From the NCBI GenBank assembly GCA_963833965.1, contig CAWHZZ010000001.1, positions 1 through 64,000 of the forward strand: 64,000 bases of DNA, in the 5' to 3' direction. Position numbers and translations under genes: made by a program. Each line of letters begins with the position of its first letter. Positions within the stretch are counted from its first letter, which is position 1. The notes beneath the pieces were generated by a model. The model was not told where the DNA came from, did not search any database, and saw nothing but the letters and a program-made list of their open reading frames with translations. This stretch comes from CAJCIW01 sp963833965 (lineage in GTDB: Bacteria > Chlamydiota > Chlamydiia > Chlamydiales > Rhabdochlamydiaceae). Positions 1-7,811 of this stretch are shown piece by piece.

Positions 1-620
1 ACCCTCCTTAACTCCGGCTTAATAGACTCGGAAATAGCCCTGATTTTTTCAGGGCCATCGGAAACAATAAATTGCCAAGATTTTGCTTTTTCAGGCCCCT
101 TTTCTGGCCACATATCCTCTGAATCATTTAACTGATGATACGAGCATAGCTGGTTAGGAAACTTTTGTAGGACCGCCTCTAATTCCATAAATTTTTCATC
201 TAAACTCTGACTTTCAAGATGAGAAGCCCGATTTTTTGCTCGGAAAAAATCCCTAATCATCTCTTTAAGGCTTTGACAATGGTTACGCAATTCATAGGGG
301 TCAGTCTCATACATTCTATTTAATTCTTGTCTCTTCTCTTCGGAAGCTTCTTGCCATTGACGTTTGTTGCCCTTAGAATGTCTGCTATAAAGAAACCAGG
401 TTGAAGATTTTGCAATCCAGTCTGTTACCTGAAAGACAAAATGCTCTAAATCAATTAGAGATTCTTCAGCAATCGCACTTCTTTTTTCTATTCTTTTCTC
501 TTTTCTAAACCAATAAAAGTAAAAAACCGCAGATATTAAGGTCGCAAATGACGTAATCCCAAACAGGAAAGTCCCGAAATTACTGGCCTCGCTACTAACC
601 ATCCAACTTGTACAACACAT
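1..620 (-). CDS. Partial membrane-anchored hypothetical protein
   Basis: The minus-strand frame is open from about 620 to the window edge, so the C-terminus is missing. From the ATG at 602 it begins MVSSEASNFG and runs straight into one hydrophobic segment (about residues 8-31, FLFGITSFATLISAVFYFYW). A charged KEKRIEK stretch and a long helical, Glu/Lys/Gln-rich region follow, containing the pieces DLEHFVFQVTDW and ETDPYELRNHC. This suggests a single N-terminal membrane anchor with a cytoplasmic coiled or helical body. An in-frame ATG at 620 has AAGG seven bases upstream and is the other start candidate. I do not recognise the family. It points the same way as the mobile-element genes to its right. 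Confidence 0.55.
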   Translation of the reverse strand, partial: MCCTSWMVSSEASNFGTFLFGITSFATLISAVFYFYWFRKEKRIEKRSAIAEESLIDLEHFVFQVTDWIAKSSTWFLYSRHSKGNKRQWQEASEEKRQELNRMYETDPYELRNHCQSLKEMIRDFFRAKNRASHLESQSLDEKFMELEAVLQKFPNQLCSYHQLNDSEDMWPEKGPEKAKSWQFIVSDGPEKIRAISESIKPELRR

Positions 621-847
621 TGTCTGCCTTGAAAAGGAAAGAGCATAGCAACTTCAGCAGTTTTTGCCATATTGGATTTTGCGGTGCTTCTTCCTTCAAA
701 GAGTCCCTCTATTAGATGAGACAAAGCAGCTGACTTACAAGTGGTTTATCCCTGCTTTTTCCGATCTGAATTGGTATGGGTTTTTCGGAAGAAGCCCTCC
801 TTTTTACTAGCTCCGCAAAACCCTCCCCAAAGCCACCCCGATTTGCC

Positions 848-1891
848 CTACCGAACCGGCGACAATTTATCGCCTTGGAGATCACGCACGATTCTCTGGC
901 TCTTCAAAATTTCGTCTTTGGACTTACCAAAATCATCCTGCAATGTCAGAAGCGAATGATTCAAGACGATCGATATCGGCCTCCCAAGCTCCAAAATCAT
1001 CATCCTATCATTGGGAATCGTCTCCTCATTTTGCTTAGCTAACGCGGGATACCCGTTGCTGCCCAAAAACCGATTGTACTCGCAAGCAAGCTTTTGCTGT
1101 GGAGTCAGATTTTTCCGTTTCTCTCGGGGAAGTTCGGGGAGTTCCGGTTGTTGGCATACCCATGTCAACATCCCAATGACGCTATCCACATCTTGCTTCC
1201 TCTTCACAAATTCGACAGCATGAGCGACTCGTCTCTCTCCGTAGCGCATTAGAGAGCGTTTTTCCTGATCGCTCAAATCCAATCCGTCCAAGCATTTGAA
1301 AATAGTATGCGAAAAAGCTGCTGCTGCCATTTCTTCTTTTTCTTCTTTCTTTGTTAGTGGCTGCCTTGTGGTTGCGAACTGGTTCCTTTCTGGTTCTCTT
1401 GTGGTTGCTTGATGGTTACGGGTTGGTTGTTCAGATGGTTGCTCCCTTCGATTTTCCATAGACAAATCTGATGGTTGTTCAGATGGTTCCAACATGGTTG
1501 CTTTGTAGTTGTCGGTTGGTTGCTGGATGGCTCCTAAAAGGTTCCGAAATGGCTGTTTATCGATTAAGGCATCTTCCCCCGATTCTGCGTTGATATCGAA
1601 GATGGCCGTACTGATCAGAGTCGCAACCGTTCCTCTCTTATCTCTTTTGAAAACCGCGAGCCCATATTTTTCCAGCTTCTCCATGGCACCTCTATACTGC
1701 TGCCTGGTCAAACCGATTGTCTCATGATCTCCGATGACTGCTTCATTCATCTTCAGCTTATGCGTTGAATACGTTGATCCCGTTCGCCTAGCACGGAATG
1801 CAATCAAAGCCAGGAGCAAAAATGCTGATGGGCTAGCTTCAATTAACTCAAGCCCTTCGCGATGAAGCTTTATGAATCCATTCTTCGACAT
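848..1891 (-). CDS. Replication-initiator-like protein with Gln/Thr-rich linker
   Basis: This 347-residue protein probably starts or organises replication of the mobile element around it. Residues 1-110 have a winged-helix look: ASPSAFLLLALIAFRARR, then GLTRQQYRGAMEKLEKYGL, which resembles the HTH of plasmid and phage replication proteins. Residues about 120-185 are a low-complexity Gln/Pro/Thr linker (EQPSEQPTRNHQATTREPER) whose DNA is built from repeated GGTTG units. The C-terminal part is helical and charged. Linkers of this kind are known in phage replisome-organiser proteins. The gene lies 8 bases downstream of the small HTH gene 1900-2199 and is probably co-transcribed. The replication role is inferred from architecture and context, not from a recognised signature. 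Confidence 0.5.
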   Translation of the reverse strand: MSKNGFIKLHREGLELIEASPSAFLLLALIAFRARRTGSTYSTHKLKMNEAVIGDHETIGLTRQQYRGAMEKLEKYGLAVFKRDKRGTVATLISTAIFDINAESGEDALIDKQPFRNLLGAIQQPTDNYKATMLEPSEQPSDLSMENRREQPSEQPTRNHQATTREPERNQFATTRQPLTKKEEKEEMAAAAFSHTIFKCLDGLDLSDQEKRSLMRYGERRVAHAVEFVKRKQDVDSVIGMLTWVCQQPELPELPREKRKNLTPQQKLACEYNRFLGSNGYPALAKQNEETIPNDRMMILELGRPISIVLNHSLLTLQDDFGKSKDEILKSQRIVRDLQGDKLSPVR

Positions 1892-1899
1892 CCTGGGGC

Positions 1900-2199
1900 C
1901 TATTCAGATGACGTTTTTGCGGTAGCAAGGCTTTCCAGGTCCCTTTTGCGGGGCTTATATTTCCTTTCAGAGACCCATTTGAAGAAAGCCTTTTCATCGA
2001 TCAGCCACGTCCTATTGGGCCGCTTTAAGACCTTGGCAAATCCGTTGTCGTTACGGAAAAAGATCAAGTGGCGCATACCACCGACGGGGGGCCACTCGTG
2101 AAACTCATTCCATTTGGAAGCAGGAATGAACCGTGTTTGCTTTGACTCATCCCCCATTCCCTCAGTACTCTTTTTAGAATCTTGTCTATCGTTTCTCAT
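1900..2199 (-). CDS. Small excisionase/AlpA-like DNA-binding protein
   Basis: This is a 99-residue basic protein. Its central segment (MRHLIFFRNDNGFAKVLKR, then WLIDEKAFFKWV) has the layout of excisionase/AlpA-type winged-helix proteins, where a helix-turn-helix is followed by a short strand and a Trp-rich helix. A strong ribosome-binding site (AAGGAGG) lies just upstream of the ATG at 2199. It is the first gene of the unit that continues into the replication-initiator-like gene. Its promoter region is nearly identical, at identical spacing, to the one in front of the integrase at 3025-4170. A role as directionality factor or regulator of that element is inferred. Confidence 0.5.
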   Translation of the reverse strand: MRNDRQDSKKSTEGMGDESKQTRFIPASKWNEFHEWPPVGGMRHLIFFRNDNGFAKVLKRPNRTWLIDEKAFFKWVSERKYKPRKRDLESLATAKTSSE

Positions 2200-2244
2200 A
2201 TCGTCCTCCTTCTGCGTTGCTCGCAGTTTGAATTAAATAACCGT

Positions 2245-2289
2245 ATTTTATGGCAAAGCATCGCCATTAAAAATGGCTTCGGTCGAAAA
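2245..2289 (-). promoter_or_regulatory. Shared promoter/operator block, copy A
   Basis: On the minus strand a 22-base block (2268-2289) is followed by 15 bases and a -10-like CATAAAAT (2245-2252). The start codon of 1900-2199 lies 46 bases beyond the -10. The same block (20 of 22 bases identical), the same 15-base spacer and the same 46 bases recur at 4216-4260 before the integrase. Matching spacing at two sites argues for a common promoter or operator. Confidence 0.55.
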
Positions 2290-2315
2290 TTTTAAAAACG
2301 ATGCTTGAATGTGAA

Positions 2316-3044
2316 TTAGAGATCTGAGAAATAAGAGGAGAAATCGAACGTAACCTTGGGGTAGCTCCCTTTTTTTGGGCGGCCATTTCGATCACGTCTT
2401 TTTCGAGTTGACTGCTCATTCATGGGAGTGAAGGAAGAAATGACCCACCCATAGACGGTCTTGAATGGGTATTTTCTGTGTTTCAAGGTATGATAATGAA
2501 CGATCTGCGCAATCATGCGAGGAGGCAGGTGAGGGAAATTCTTTCGGACTTTTCTCGCTGCTTTCCATATGAAAACCATATCTTCTCGCTCGTGAGCTGG
2601 GCGCCTTTTCGATAGGCAAGCCTTCCCCTCGATTAGAAGCCATGCAAAGGTAAGCTCCGGAGAAATGTAAAGCCCAGCTTTCTTCACATCCTTGTCCTCG
2701 ATCCCATCGTCGGTCAGCCGCCCTTTGTGAATGAGTTTGAGCCAATCCACGGGCATCGCGGCACAGACCATTTTCCCATGTTCTAAACAACGGCGATGAA
2801 CCACTATCTTCCCCTTTTCAAAACAAGACTCAAAAAGTGCGTGATACTTCTCAAAATCTGGGCAAAGCCGTTTCTCCTCTTCGAGGCTACCCACATCAAG
2901 AGTTTTCATCCCCAAAGCCCGATAGGCAGCGATTCTTGCCGTCCAACACTCATCTTTCAGGCTCGCTTGCAGCTCTTCGCTGGTCAATAATTCGGGCCGC
3001 CAAAGCTTGCGAATGGAAAACCCATCACTTTCTAAGCTGTTCAT
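2316..3044 (-). CDS. Hypothetical protein of integrase-linked element
   Basis: This is a soluble protein of 242 residues with no signal peptide or membrane segment. I do not recognise it. It is rich in Lys, Arg and Trp. The middle contains GLYISPELTFAWLLIEGK and KAARKVRKNFPHLPPRMIAQI, which look like packed helices, and the C-terminus has a basic RKRRDRNGRPKKGSYPK stretch that could bind nucleic acid. Its start overlaps the 3' end of the integrase gene by 20 bases, so the two are probably translated from one message. This position next to an integrase is typical of element-specific accessory genes; nothing in the sequence fixes the function. Confidence 0.6.
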   Translation of the reverse strand: MNSLESDGFSIRKLWRPELLTSEELQASLKDECWTARIAAYRALGMKTLDVGSLEEEKRLCPDFEKYHALFESCFEKGKIVVHRRCLEHGKMVCAAMPVDWLKLIHKGRLTDDGIEDKDVKKAGLYISPELTFAWLLIEGKACLSKRRPAHEREDMVFIWKAARKVRKNFPHLPPRMIAQIVHYHTLKHRKYPFKTVYGWVISSFTPMNEQSTRKRRDRNGRPKKGSYPKVTFDFSSYFSDL

Positions 3045-4170
3045 TTTTCCCCTCCCGATAATTCTGAAAGATTTTGGTCTGGAGAGTCTCTACCATTGCA
3101 TGCATATGGCTGCTAGGAAGATGGACGTAGTGCTTGGTCATTTGAAGCGTTTCGTGTCCAAGCAGCTCTCCGATCACAAGCGGATTATCTTCGATCGTAG
3201 CCGCATAAGAAGCTGTCTGATGGCGTAGTCCATGGAAAACAAAGCCCTCGATTCCAGCCTTCTTTAGAGCGCATTCCCACGCTGATCGAATATCGACAGG
3301 TCGGCTCAGACAATTGGGAGAAGGGAAAACCAGAGCGTCATCTCGCTGATTTGTGCGCCGCTCTCGTAAAAAATTCAACAAAAGCCCGGTGACAAGAATT
3401 GACCGTGGCCTTCCATTTTTTGTATTCTCAAGGAAAATAATCCCCTTCTCTGCAGCAAGATGCAAATTCAAATTCTTCCAACACAAGCCCATGATCTCTC
3501 CTTTGCGCATTCCTGTCCCAAGAGCCATCGCAACGATCAAAAACAAGTCCCTTGACCCACTCTCCTCACATGCCTTGAGAAGACTTTTTTGCTCTACTTC
3601 ATCTAAAACCCGCCTGCGCCTCTGCAACTGTTTTGGTTTTTCAATCTTGAGGACTGGATTCTCTCTCACCCATTCCCACTCCTTAACAGCCTTTGAAAAA
3701 ACGTGGGACAGGCTGCTCAAATAGCGGACAACAGTCGAAGAAGAGCGCAGCTTGCCATTTTTCACAAACCCCGCAAGCAAATCGTCCCTCTTTTCCGCAA
3801 TCAAGCTCGGACGGATCTGAGCCAAAAGAAAATGGCCAAGCTCCTGCTTCCACCAAATCAGGTGTCTCCGAGTGTTCTTCGCATTTTTTGGCTTGGATGG
3901 GAGCACCCTCTCTATGTAAAGATCGATCAACTCTGCAAGCGTATGCTTTGTTGCTGAGTTGGTGAATTCATACCGATCGTGCTCTATAGCCGATTCCATA
4001 TCCCTCTTCCATTTTTTAGCCAGGGTCTTCGACTTAAACGACCTATCGAAATATTTCCCGCCTTTCATCCGAATACGAACCCGATAGGACTGGCAATGCC
4101 TATGCGTGCGCATCGTGATTCCTCTCAATTCCTCAGCTTTTAAGCCTGCCGACATTTCCACCTTTTCCAT
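3025..4170 (-). CDS. Tyrosine recombinase (integrase)
   Basis: This site-specific recombinase is 381 residues long and would insert or excise the element at the left of the window. The N-terminal part (about 20-75) has the arm-binding pattern RVRIRMKGGKYFDRSF. A SAM-like core-binding domain follows (HTLAELIDLYIER through LSSLSHVFSKAVKEWEWVRENP). The catalytic domain shows the first Arg in GTGMRKGEIMGL, the His-x-x-Arg box HGLRH, and LGHETLQMTKHYVH with the nucleophilic Tyr. All key residues are present, so it looks active. A strong site (AGGAGG) precedes the ATG at 4170. It is related to, but clearly different from, the recombinases at 17983 and 46224. I found no matching att repeats for it inside the window. 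Confidence 0.9.
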   Translation of the reverse strand: MEKVEMSAGLKAEELRGITMRTHRHCQSYRVRIRMKGGKYFDRSFKSKTLAKKWKRDMESAIEHDRYEFTNSATKHTLAELIDLYIERVLPSKPKNAKNTRRHLIWWKQELGHFLLAQIRPSLIAEKRDDLLAGFVKNGKLRSSSTVVRYLSSLSHVFSKAVKEWEWVRENPVLKIEKPKQLQRRRRVLDEVEQKSLLKACEESGSRDLFLIVAMALGTGMRKGEIMGLCWKNLNLHLAAEKGIIFLENTKNGRPRSILVTGLLLNFLRERRTNQRDDALVFPSPNCLSRPVDIRSAWECALKKAGIEGFVFHGLRHQTASYAATIEDNPLVIGELLGHETLQMTKHYVHLPSSHMHAMVETLQTKIFQNYREGKNEQLRK

Positions 4171-4215
4171 GCTGCCTCCTATTGTTATAGCACGAGATTA
4201 GTTGTAAATGTTTGA

Positions 4216-4260
4216 ATTCTATCGCAGAATGTTGGAAGTAAAAATGGCGTCGGTGGAAAA
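4216..4260 (-). promoter_or_regulatory. Shared promoter/operator block, copy B
   Basis: This is the second copy of the block at 2245-2289, now in front of the integrase. A 22-base block (4239-4260) is followed after 15 bases by GATAGAAT (4216-4223) in the -10 position, 46 bases before the ATG at 4170. In both copies TGC directly precedes the -10 octamer, as in an extended -10 promoter. Co-regulation of integrase and replication genes is inferred. Confidence 0.55.
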
Positions 4261-4303
4261 AATGCTATTTATATGGGCTGGTTAGTGAGAAGACTGAAGA
4301 TCG

Positions 4304-6070
4304 TTAACTAAGAAATATAATTTCAACTCGTTCATTTTCCAAATCAGGAAACGCTTTCAAATGCGCTTTTAAACAAGTCTCAACAATTTTCCTCTGGATA
4401 TTTTCTCTTAAGGTCAAAGTGGGAGTGTCGTCCTCTGCATAAACATCTACAATTAGGCTAGACGGCATTGAAAAAAGCCAGCAAAGTACATAACTATCCA
4501 CATTATGCGAAGTTTGTTGAGCCCATTCTTTTTCCACTCGAAATTTTTCAAGGGCATTTGAAATGGTGTTTTCTATGAAATCTTTTTCGTAAAGGGATTC
4601 CGCTAAACTCATTTTTTGTTGGAGCCGTTCTTGATCTTCGCCAATGCGCTGTCCCATTGATAGTGGTATATGGGCATCATACAAAGAATACAAAATATCG
4701 CTTATTAGTTCCTGTTCATGTTGTCTTTTTATTTTTTTCCTAGTCAAATTTCTATCGATTACTCTTTGTCGAAAGATAAACTTAGAAACAGCTATAGGGA
4801 CTTCATAGTCTGCCGGTTCATAACACACTAGAGAAGGAAACAACTCTGATAGATTAATTTCAGGACAAACATAATGCAATAAATTGACTAAATTTGGGGT
4901 GTAATTTATTAAAAAGTCATTTAAAACTCCGAGAGAGCCATCTACTCCGTGACCTGGTGTTTTTCCCTTGATTTCCACGATCCTGCAGAGCATCTCTTTA
5001 CTGATCAATCTAAAGTCGCAAATTTTTTGAGCTGCCTGCCCAGGGATCTCGATTTTATCTATAGGAAAATCAGTTTTGATCAGGTTGTGCATGTGTTTTT
5101 CTAGGTAAAGCATTTCAGCATACGCCCCGTAAGCTTTATCAGAAATTTCATGGAGAGAGCTTTTCTTTGTAGATATCACTACCTCTTCAATTTTACGTAA
5201 AAAAATCTGATGATTCTTCTCATCTAGAACCTCTGGCAGCTTTTGTAAAAACGTCTCTAATCTTTCAATGAATCCTCTCGCTCTACCATTCTTATCAAGA
5301 TTGCTCAAGTAAGAGCAAAACCATCCAAAAAATACAGGATTGCAATAGAAAATATAGAGAGGGGTGGAATGATAGCTGCTGTTGCTCTCCAATGGATGGA
5401 TGAATAATTGGTGCGTATTGGGAAAGCGCTGTTTAAACTCATCTATCGACTCCTTTCGATCTTTCAAAAAATCAAGCAAGCAAAGATCAACAGATCTTCG
5501 CACTATCTTTTCAATAAGGTCCTTGTGCCCCTTCTGAAGGGTAGGAAAACGAGTTTCCAATAAAACCAATACGGGTTGCATAAGTTCTTTGTTATAAAGG
5601 GTCGTTCGATAGAGTGAACGTAATTTGTCATAGGCGCAATGGACACACGTGGCTACATCTTGATTTAGACGTGGCAGAATGTATTCATATAGCTTTTGAA
5701 TATCAGGATGATGAAGATAGATATGTCCATGAGGATTCTCAAACAGCTCTATCAGCAGGTCAACTAAAAATATTTGAGATTTTGAAGAAATAGATAAATT
5801 TGACAGCGGTTGTAGTAGAGACATTAAAATTTTTATTTTTTCATTGAAAATGTTGCAATCTTCAATCAATTGATCTACATCATCGGGATTAAAACATTCC
5901 GAAACTTTATGATTTTTCAGCCAGTTCACAACGTCTTCTTCACGAAAACGCCATGACCCCTGAATCTTCATTGCAAACGGCAGAGTATTTTTCTCGAGCA
6001 ATCGATGAATTGTTCTCGGAGATAGCTTCAAATAAGAAGCCAGTTGATCAAGTGTCATCATAATTCGCAC
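4304..6070 (-). CDS. HTH protein fused to PD-(D/E)XK nuclease-like domain
   Basis: This is a 588-residue protein. Residues 4-52 form a helix-turn-helix of the MerR/excisionase type (DQLASYLKLSPRTIHRLLEK, then SWRFREEDVVNWL). The long helical middle is not recognised. Around residues 310-370 the spacing of E319, D352 and the E366-I-K368 triad (RIVEIKGK) matches the active site of PD-(D/E)XK nucleases: an acidic residue in a helix, an Asp on a strand, then E-x-K on the next strand. The gene is divergent from a HEPN protein (6148-6690) across a 77-base gap with two direct repeats suitable as operators. A self-regulating nuclease of a defence or toxin system is inferred. The nuclease call rests on motif spacing only. 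Confidence 0.5.
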   Translation of the reverse strand: MRIMMTLDQLASYLKLSPRTIHRLLEKNTLPFAMKIQGSWRFREEDVVNWLKNHKVSECFNPDDVDQLIEDCNIFNEKIKILMSLLQPLSNLSISSKSQIFLVDLLIELFENPHGHIYLHHPDIQKLYEYILPRLNQDVATCVHCAYDKLRSLYRTTLYNKELMQPVLVLLETRFPTLQKGHKDLIEKIVRRSVDLCLLDFLKDRKESIDEFKQRFPNTHQLFIHPLESNSSYHSTPLYIFYCNPVFFGWFCSYLSNLDKNGRARGFIERLETFLQKLPEVLDEKNHQIFLRKIEEVVISTKKSSLHEISDKAYGAYAEMLYLEKHMHNLIKTDFPIDKIEIPGQAAQKICDFRLISKEMLCRIVEIKGKTPGHGVDGSLGVLNDFLINYTPNLVNLLHYVCPEINLSELFPSLVCYEPADYEVPIAVSKFIFRQRVIDRNLTRKKIKRQHEQELISDILYSLYDAHIPLSMGQRIGEDQERLQQKMSLAESLYEKDFIENTISNALEKFRVEKEWAQQTSHNVDSYVLCWLFSMPSSLIVDVYAEDDTPTLTLRENIQRKIVETCLKAHLKAFPDLENERVEIIFLS

Positions 6071-6080
6071 CGCCCTTTCT

Positions 6081-6112
6081 TGACAATTTATGCCTTAGAA
6101 TGACAATATATG
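6081..6112. promoter_or_regulatory. Direct-repeat operator candidates in divergent promoter
   Basis: TGACAATTTATG (6081-6092) and TGACAATATATG (6101-6112) are direct repeats exactly 20 bases apart, two helical turns, inside the gap between the divergent genes 4304-6070 and 6148-6690. TTGACA at 6080 and its inverse TGTCAA at 6111 could serve as -35 elements in the two directions. Binding by the HTH domain of the 588-residue protein is the obvious hypothesis. Confidence 0.45.
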
Positions 6113-6147
6113 TCAACCACTGAGAAAATAGAAAAAGAGAATGTCCT

Positions 6148-6690
6148 ATGACACCTGGTGAAATTGGCGCAATGCTAACAAACTTAAACAACATCCAACT
6201 CAAACTGGAAGCAGCTTCAGGTTCTGCTGTGGCAGTAGAAATGCGAATGCGCCTAATTGGTCAACTGTCCGAACAGGTGAGAGACAAACTGAAAGAACTC
6301 GTAAATACCTACAAAGCAAGCAATAAGCCTAAAAAACCTCCATCCAACAAATACTGGGATTGTGAACTCTCTTTTCTGGACCAAGCGATAGATGAAATAT
6401 TTCACGATAAATTAGAGCCAGATGAACGGCAGAAGATTGAGGATTTTCGTCCTTTGAGAAACAAACTTCTTCACGCGGACTTTGTAACCCTAATGAAGCG
6501 CATGGGCATCGATCCAACAGGCCGACAAATTCTTTCTACTGACGGAAAGAGAAATATTTTAGATAGCGCAGATATAAAAGAAGCGGTCCTCAGCATAGAT
6601 AGAAATCAAGGATTCGAGAAATTTCAAGCACGAGCCAAAGAAGTACGCTCTATTCTAGATAGGCTTATTTTTAGCCTTGCCAGCACATAA
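6148..6690 (+). CDS. HEPN-domain protein
   Basis: This is a 180-residue all-helical protein. The stretch FRPLRNKLLHADF places R104-N-x-x-x-H109, the R(N)x4H signature of HEPN ribonucleases, in a helix typical of that fold. The rest (SEQVRDKLKELVNTYK, then a long C-terminal helix ending VRSILDRLIFSLAST) is compatible with a four-helix HEPN bundle. HEPN proteins act as metal-independent RNases in toxin-antitoxin and abortive-infection systems, but many are non-catalytic. It starts 77 bases from the divergent HTH/nuclease-like gene, and the two may form one regulated module. No MNT-type antitoxin partner is visible next to it. Confidence 0.55.
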   Translation: MTPGEIGAMLTNLNNIQLKLEAASGSAVAVEMRMRLIGQLSEQVRDKLKELVNTYKASNKPKKPPSNKYWDCELSFLDQAIDEIFHDKLEPDERQKIEDFRPLRNKLLHADFVTLMKRMGIDPTGRQILSTDGKRNILDSADIKEAVLSIDRNQGFEKFQARAKEVRSILDRLIFSLAST

Positions 6691-6711
6691 CCTTATAGGC
6701 GCTGGAAAACT

Positions 6712-7218
6712 TTAGAGAGGATCTGCCAGATCAAGCAGAGCCACAATCGCCTTTTCGGGAACGGGCTTGTAATCCCAGACCTCAACGGAAAGATTGAGTT
6801 GCCGGCCAACCAGCTTGTTTGGCCGCTTCTCGTGCACATGGCCATGGAGTTGAAAATGAGAAGGTGCCGGATGACTAGGAACGTGAACAAGCTCGACTTG
6901 GTGCCGACCCACTTTGATGAAGGCAGATTCTAGCACAAGCAAGAAGCCGATTTTATGCATTTTGGCGGGAGTGCCATCGTGATTTCCTCGAATGCACATC
7001 TTATTCCCATGAAGTCGAGAGCAAAGATCTGTAAGAAAATCAGTCCCACCGAGACCAAAATCGCCCAAAAAGAACACTGTATCGCTAAGATCAATATGGG
7101 CATTCCAGTTTGCAATAAGCTGTTCGTCCATATCATGGACCGATTGGAAAGGTCGCCCTGTGTAACGGATGATATTGGTGTGAGAGAAGTGTGTGTCAGA
7201 TATGAACCATTTATTCAT
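6712..7218 (-). CDS. Metallophosphoesterase coupled to RloAB
   Basis: This is a 168-residue calcineurin-like phosphoesterase. Metal-binding motifs are all present: SDTHF (D-x-H), GDFG, RGNHDG and HGHVHE. A longer frame begins at 7263. I chose the ATG at 7218 because it gives the family's normal N-terminus (MNKWFISDTHF) and overlaps the stop of the upstream RloB gene as ATGA, which implies translational coupling. Small members of this family hydrolyse phosphomonoesters, phosphodiesters or cyclic nucleotides, and the substrate cannot be told from sequence. It is the third gene of the RloA-RloB-phosphoesterase unit, so a role in that defence-type operon is inferred. Confidence 0.85.
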   Translation of the reverse strand: MNKWFISDTHFSHTNIIRYTGRPFQSVHDMDEQLIANWNAHIDLSDTVFFLGDFGLGGTDFLTDLCSRLHGNKMCIRGNHDGTPAKMHKIGFLLVLESAFIKVGRHQVELVHVPSHPAPSHFQLHGHVHEKRPNKLVGRQLNLSVEVWDYKPVPEKAIVALLDLADPL

Positions 7219-7811
7219 TTTTCCATGATTCTTTCTATTAGCTTGTAGACAGTGGTGCTCCAAATCGGCGGCAAATCATTGGAACGATTGACATCCCGTT
7301 GCTTTGCCCTCGCAATGGCTTTGTTAATCAGCTCCAGCGTAATTTTTTTGCCATCGATATCTTTTTTGTAATTGGGCAAGTGCCTCTTTAGGCGCATCAG
7401 GCATTCTTGAGAGCTTGCAATCCCTTTTCCATCTTCAAAATGGAGCAAAAGCCAATATTCGAAGTTGGGATTGCTAAGAGCAAAACCGTGGTTTTCGCTT
7501 TTCTTTGCCCACTGTAAGAGCTCTCTAAGCTGATCCTCTGTCCAATCATCTTTGTCTACAACAATCCACGCCTCATCTGTCTTTCTTAAAGACTCCTTCC
7601 GCAAATAACCCTGCATTTTCTTGAGCACTTGAATCGGCGAGCTTTCCGTTGATGGTCTTTTAAGGCATTTTACTAGGACGATCGATTGCGGCTGATTAAA
7701 AATGGCAAAATATTGGGGCTCAGTTTTGGAACCTTCCACTGAGACCACAAATAGCTTTTTGTATCGACGCTCTCCTAGAGGTCTTTGAAAAGTGCGCGGC
7801 TTTTGAGCCAT
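7215..7811 (-). CDS. rloB: RloB domain protein (AbiLii-like)
   Basis: This 198-residue protein belongs to the RloB family, the partner of RloA-type ATPases. The N-terminal strand motif FVVSVEGSKTEPQYF, the acidic box AWIVVDKDDW and the conserved SNPNFEYWLLLHFEDG are the recognisable family blocks; they give a TOPRIM-like arrangement of acidic residues. The first gene of the pair stops in TAATG with this gene's start, a one-base overlap, and the phosphoesterase follows as ATGA. RloA/RloB pairs were first noted linked to restriction loci and correspond to AbiL-type abortive infection, in which the ATPase senses infection and the TOPRIM-like partner is the likely effector. Confidence 0.8.
   Translation of the reverse strand: MAQKPRTFQRPLGERRYKKLFVVSVEGSKTEPQYFAIFNQPQSIVLVKCLKRPSTESSPIQVLKKMQGYLRKESLRKTDEAWIVVDKDDWTEDQLRELLQWAKKSENHGFALSNPNFEYWLLLHFEDGKGIASSQECLMRLKRHLPNYKKDIDGKKITLELINKAIARAKQRDVNRSNDLPPIWSTTVYKLIERIMEK

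Noticed and set aside
2245..4260. The two 22-base blocks as attachment sites of the left integrase
   Set aside because: They enclose only part of the element and sit at equal distance from start codons, which fits promoters better than att sites.
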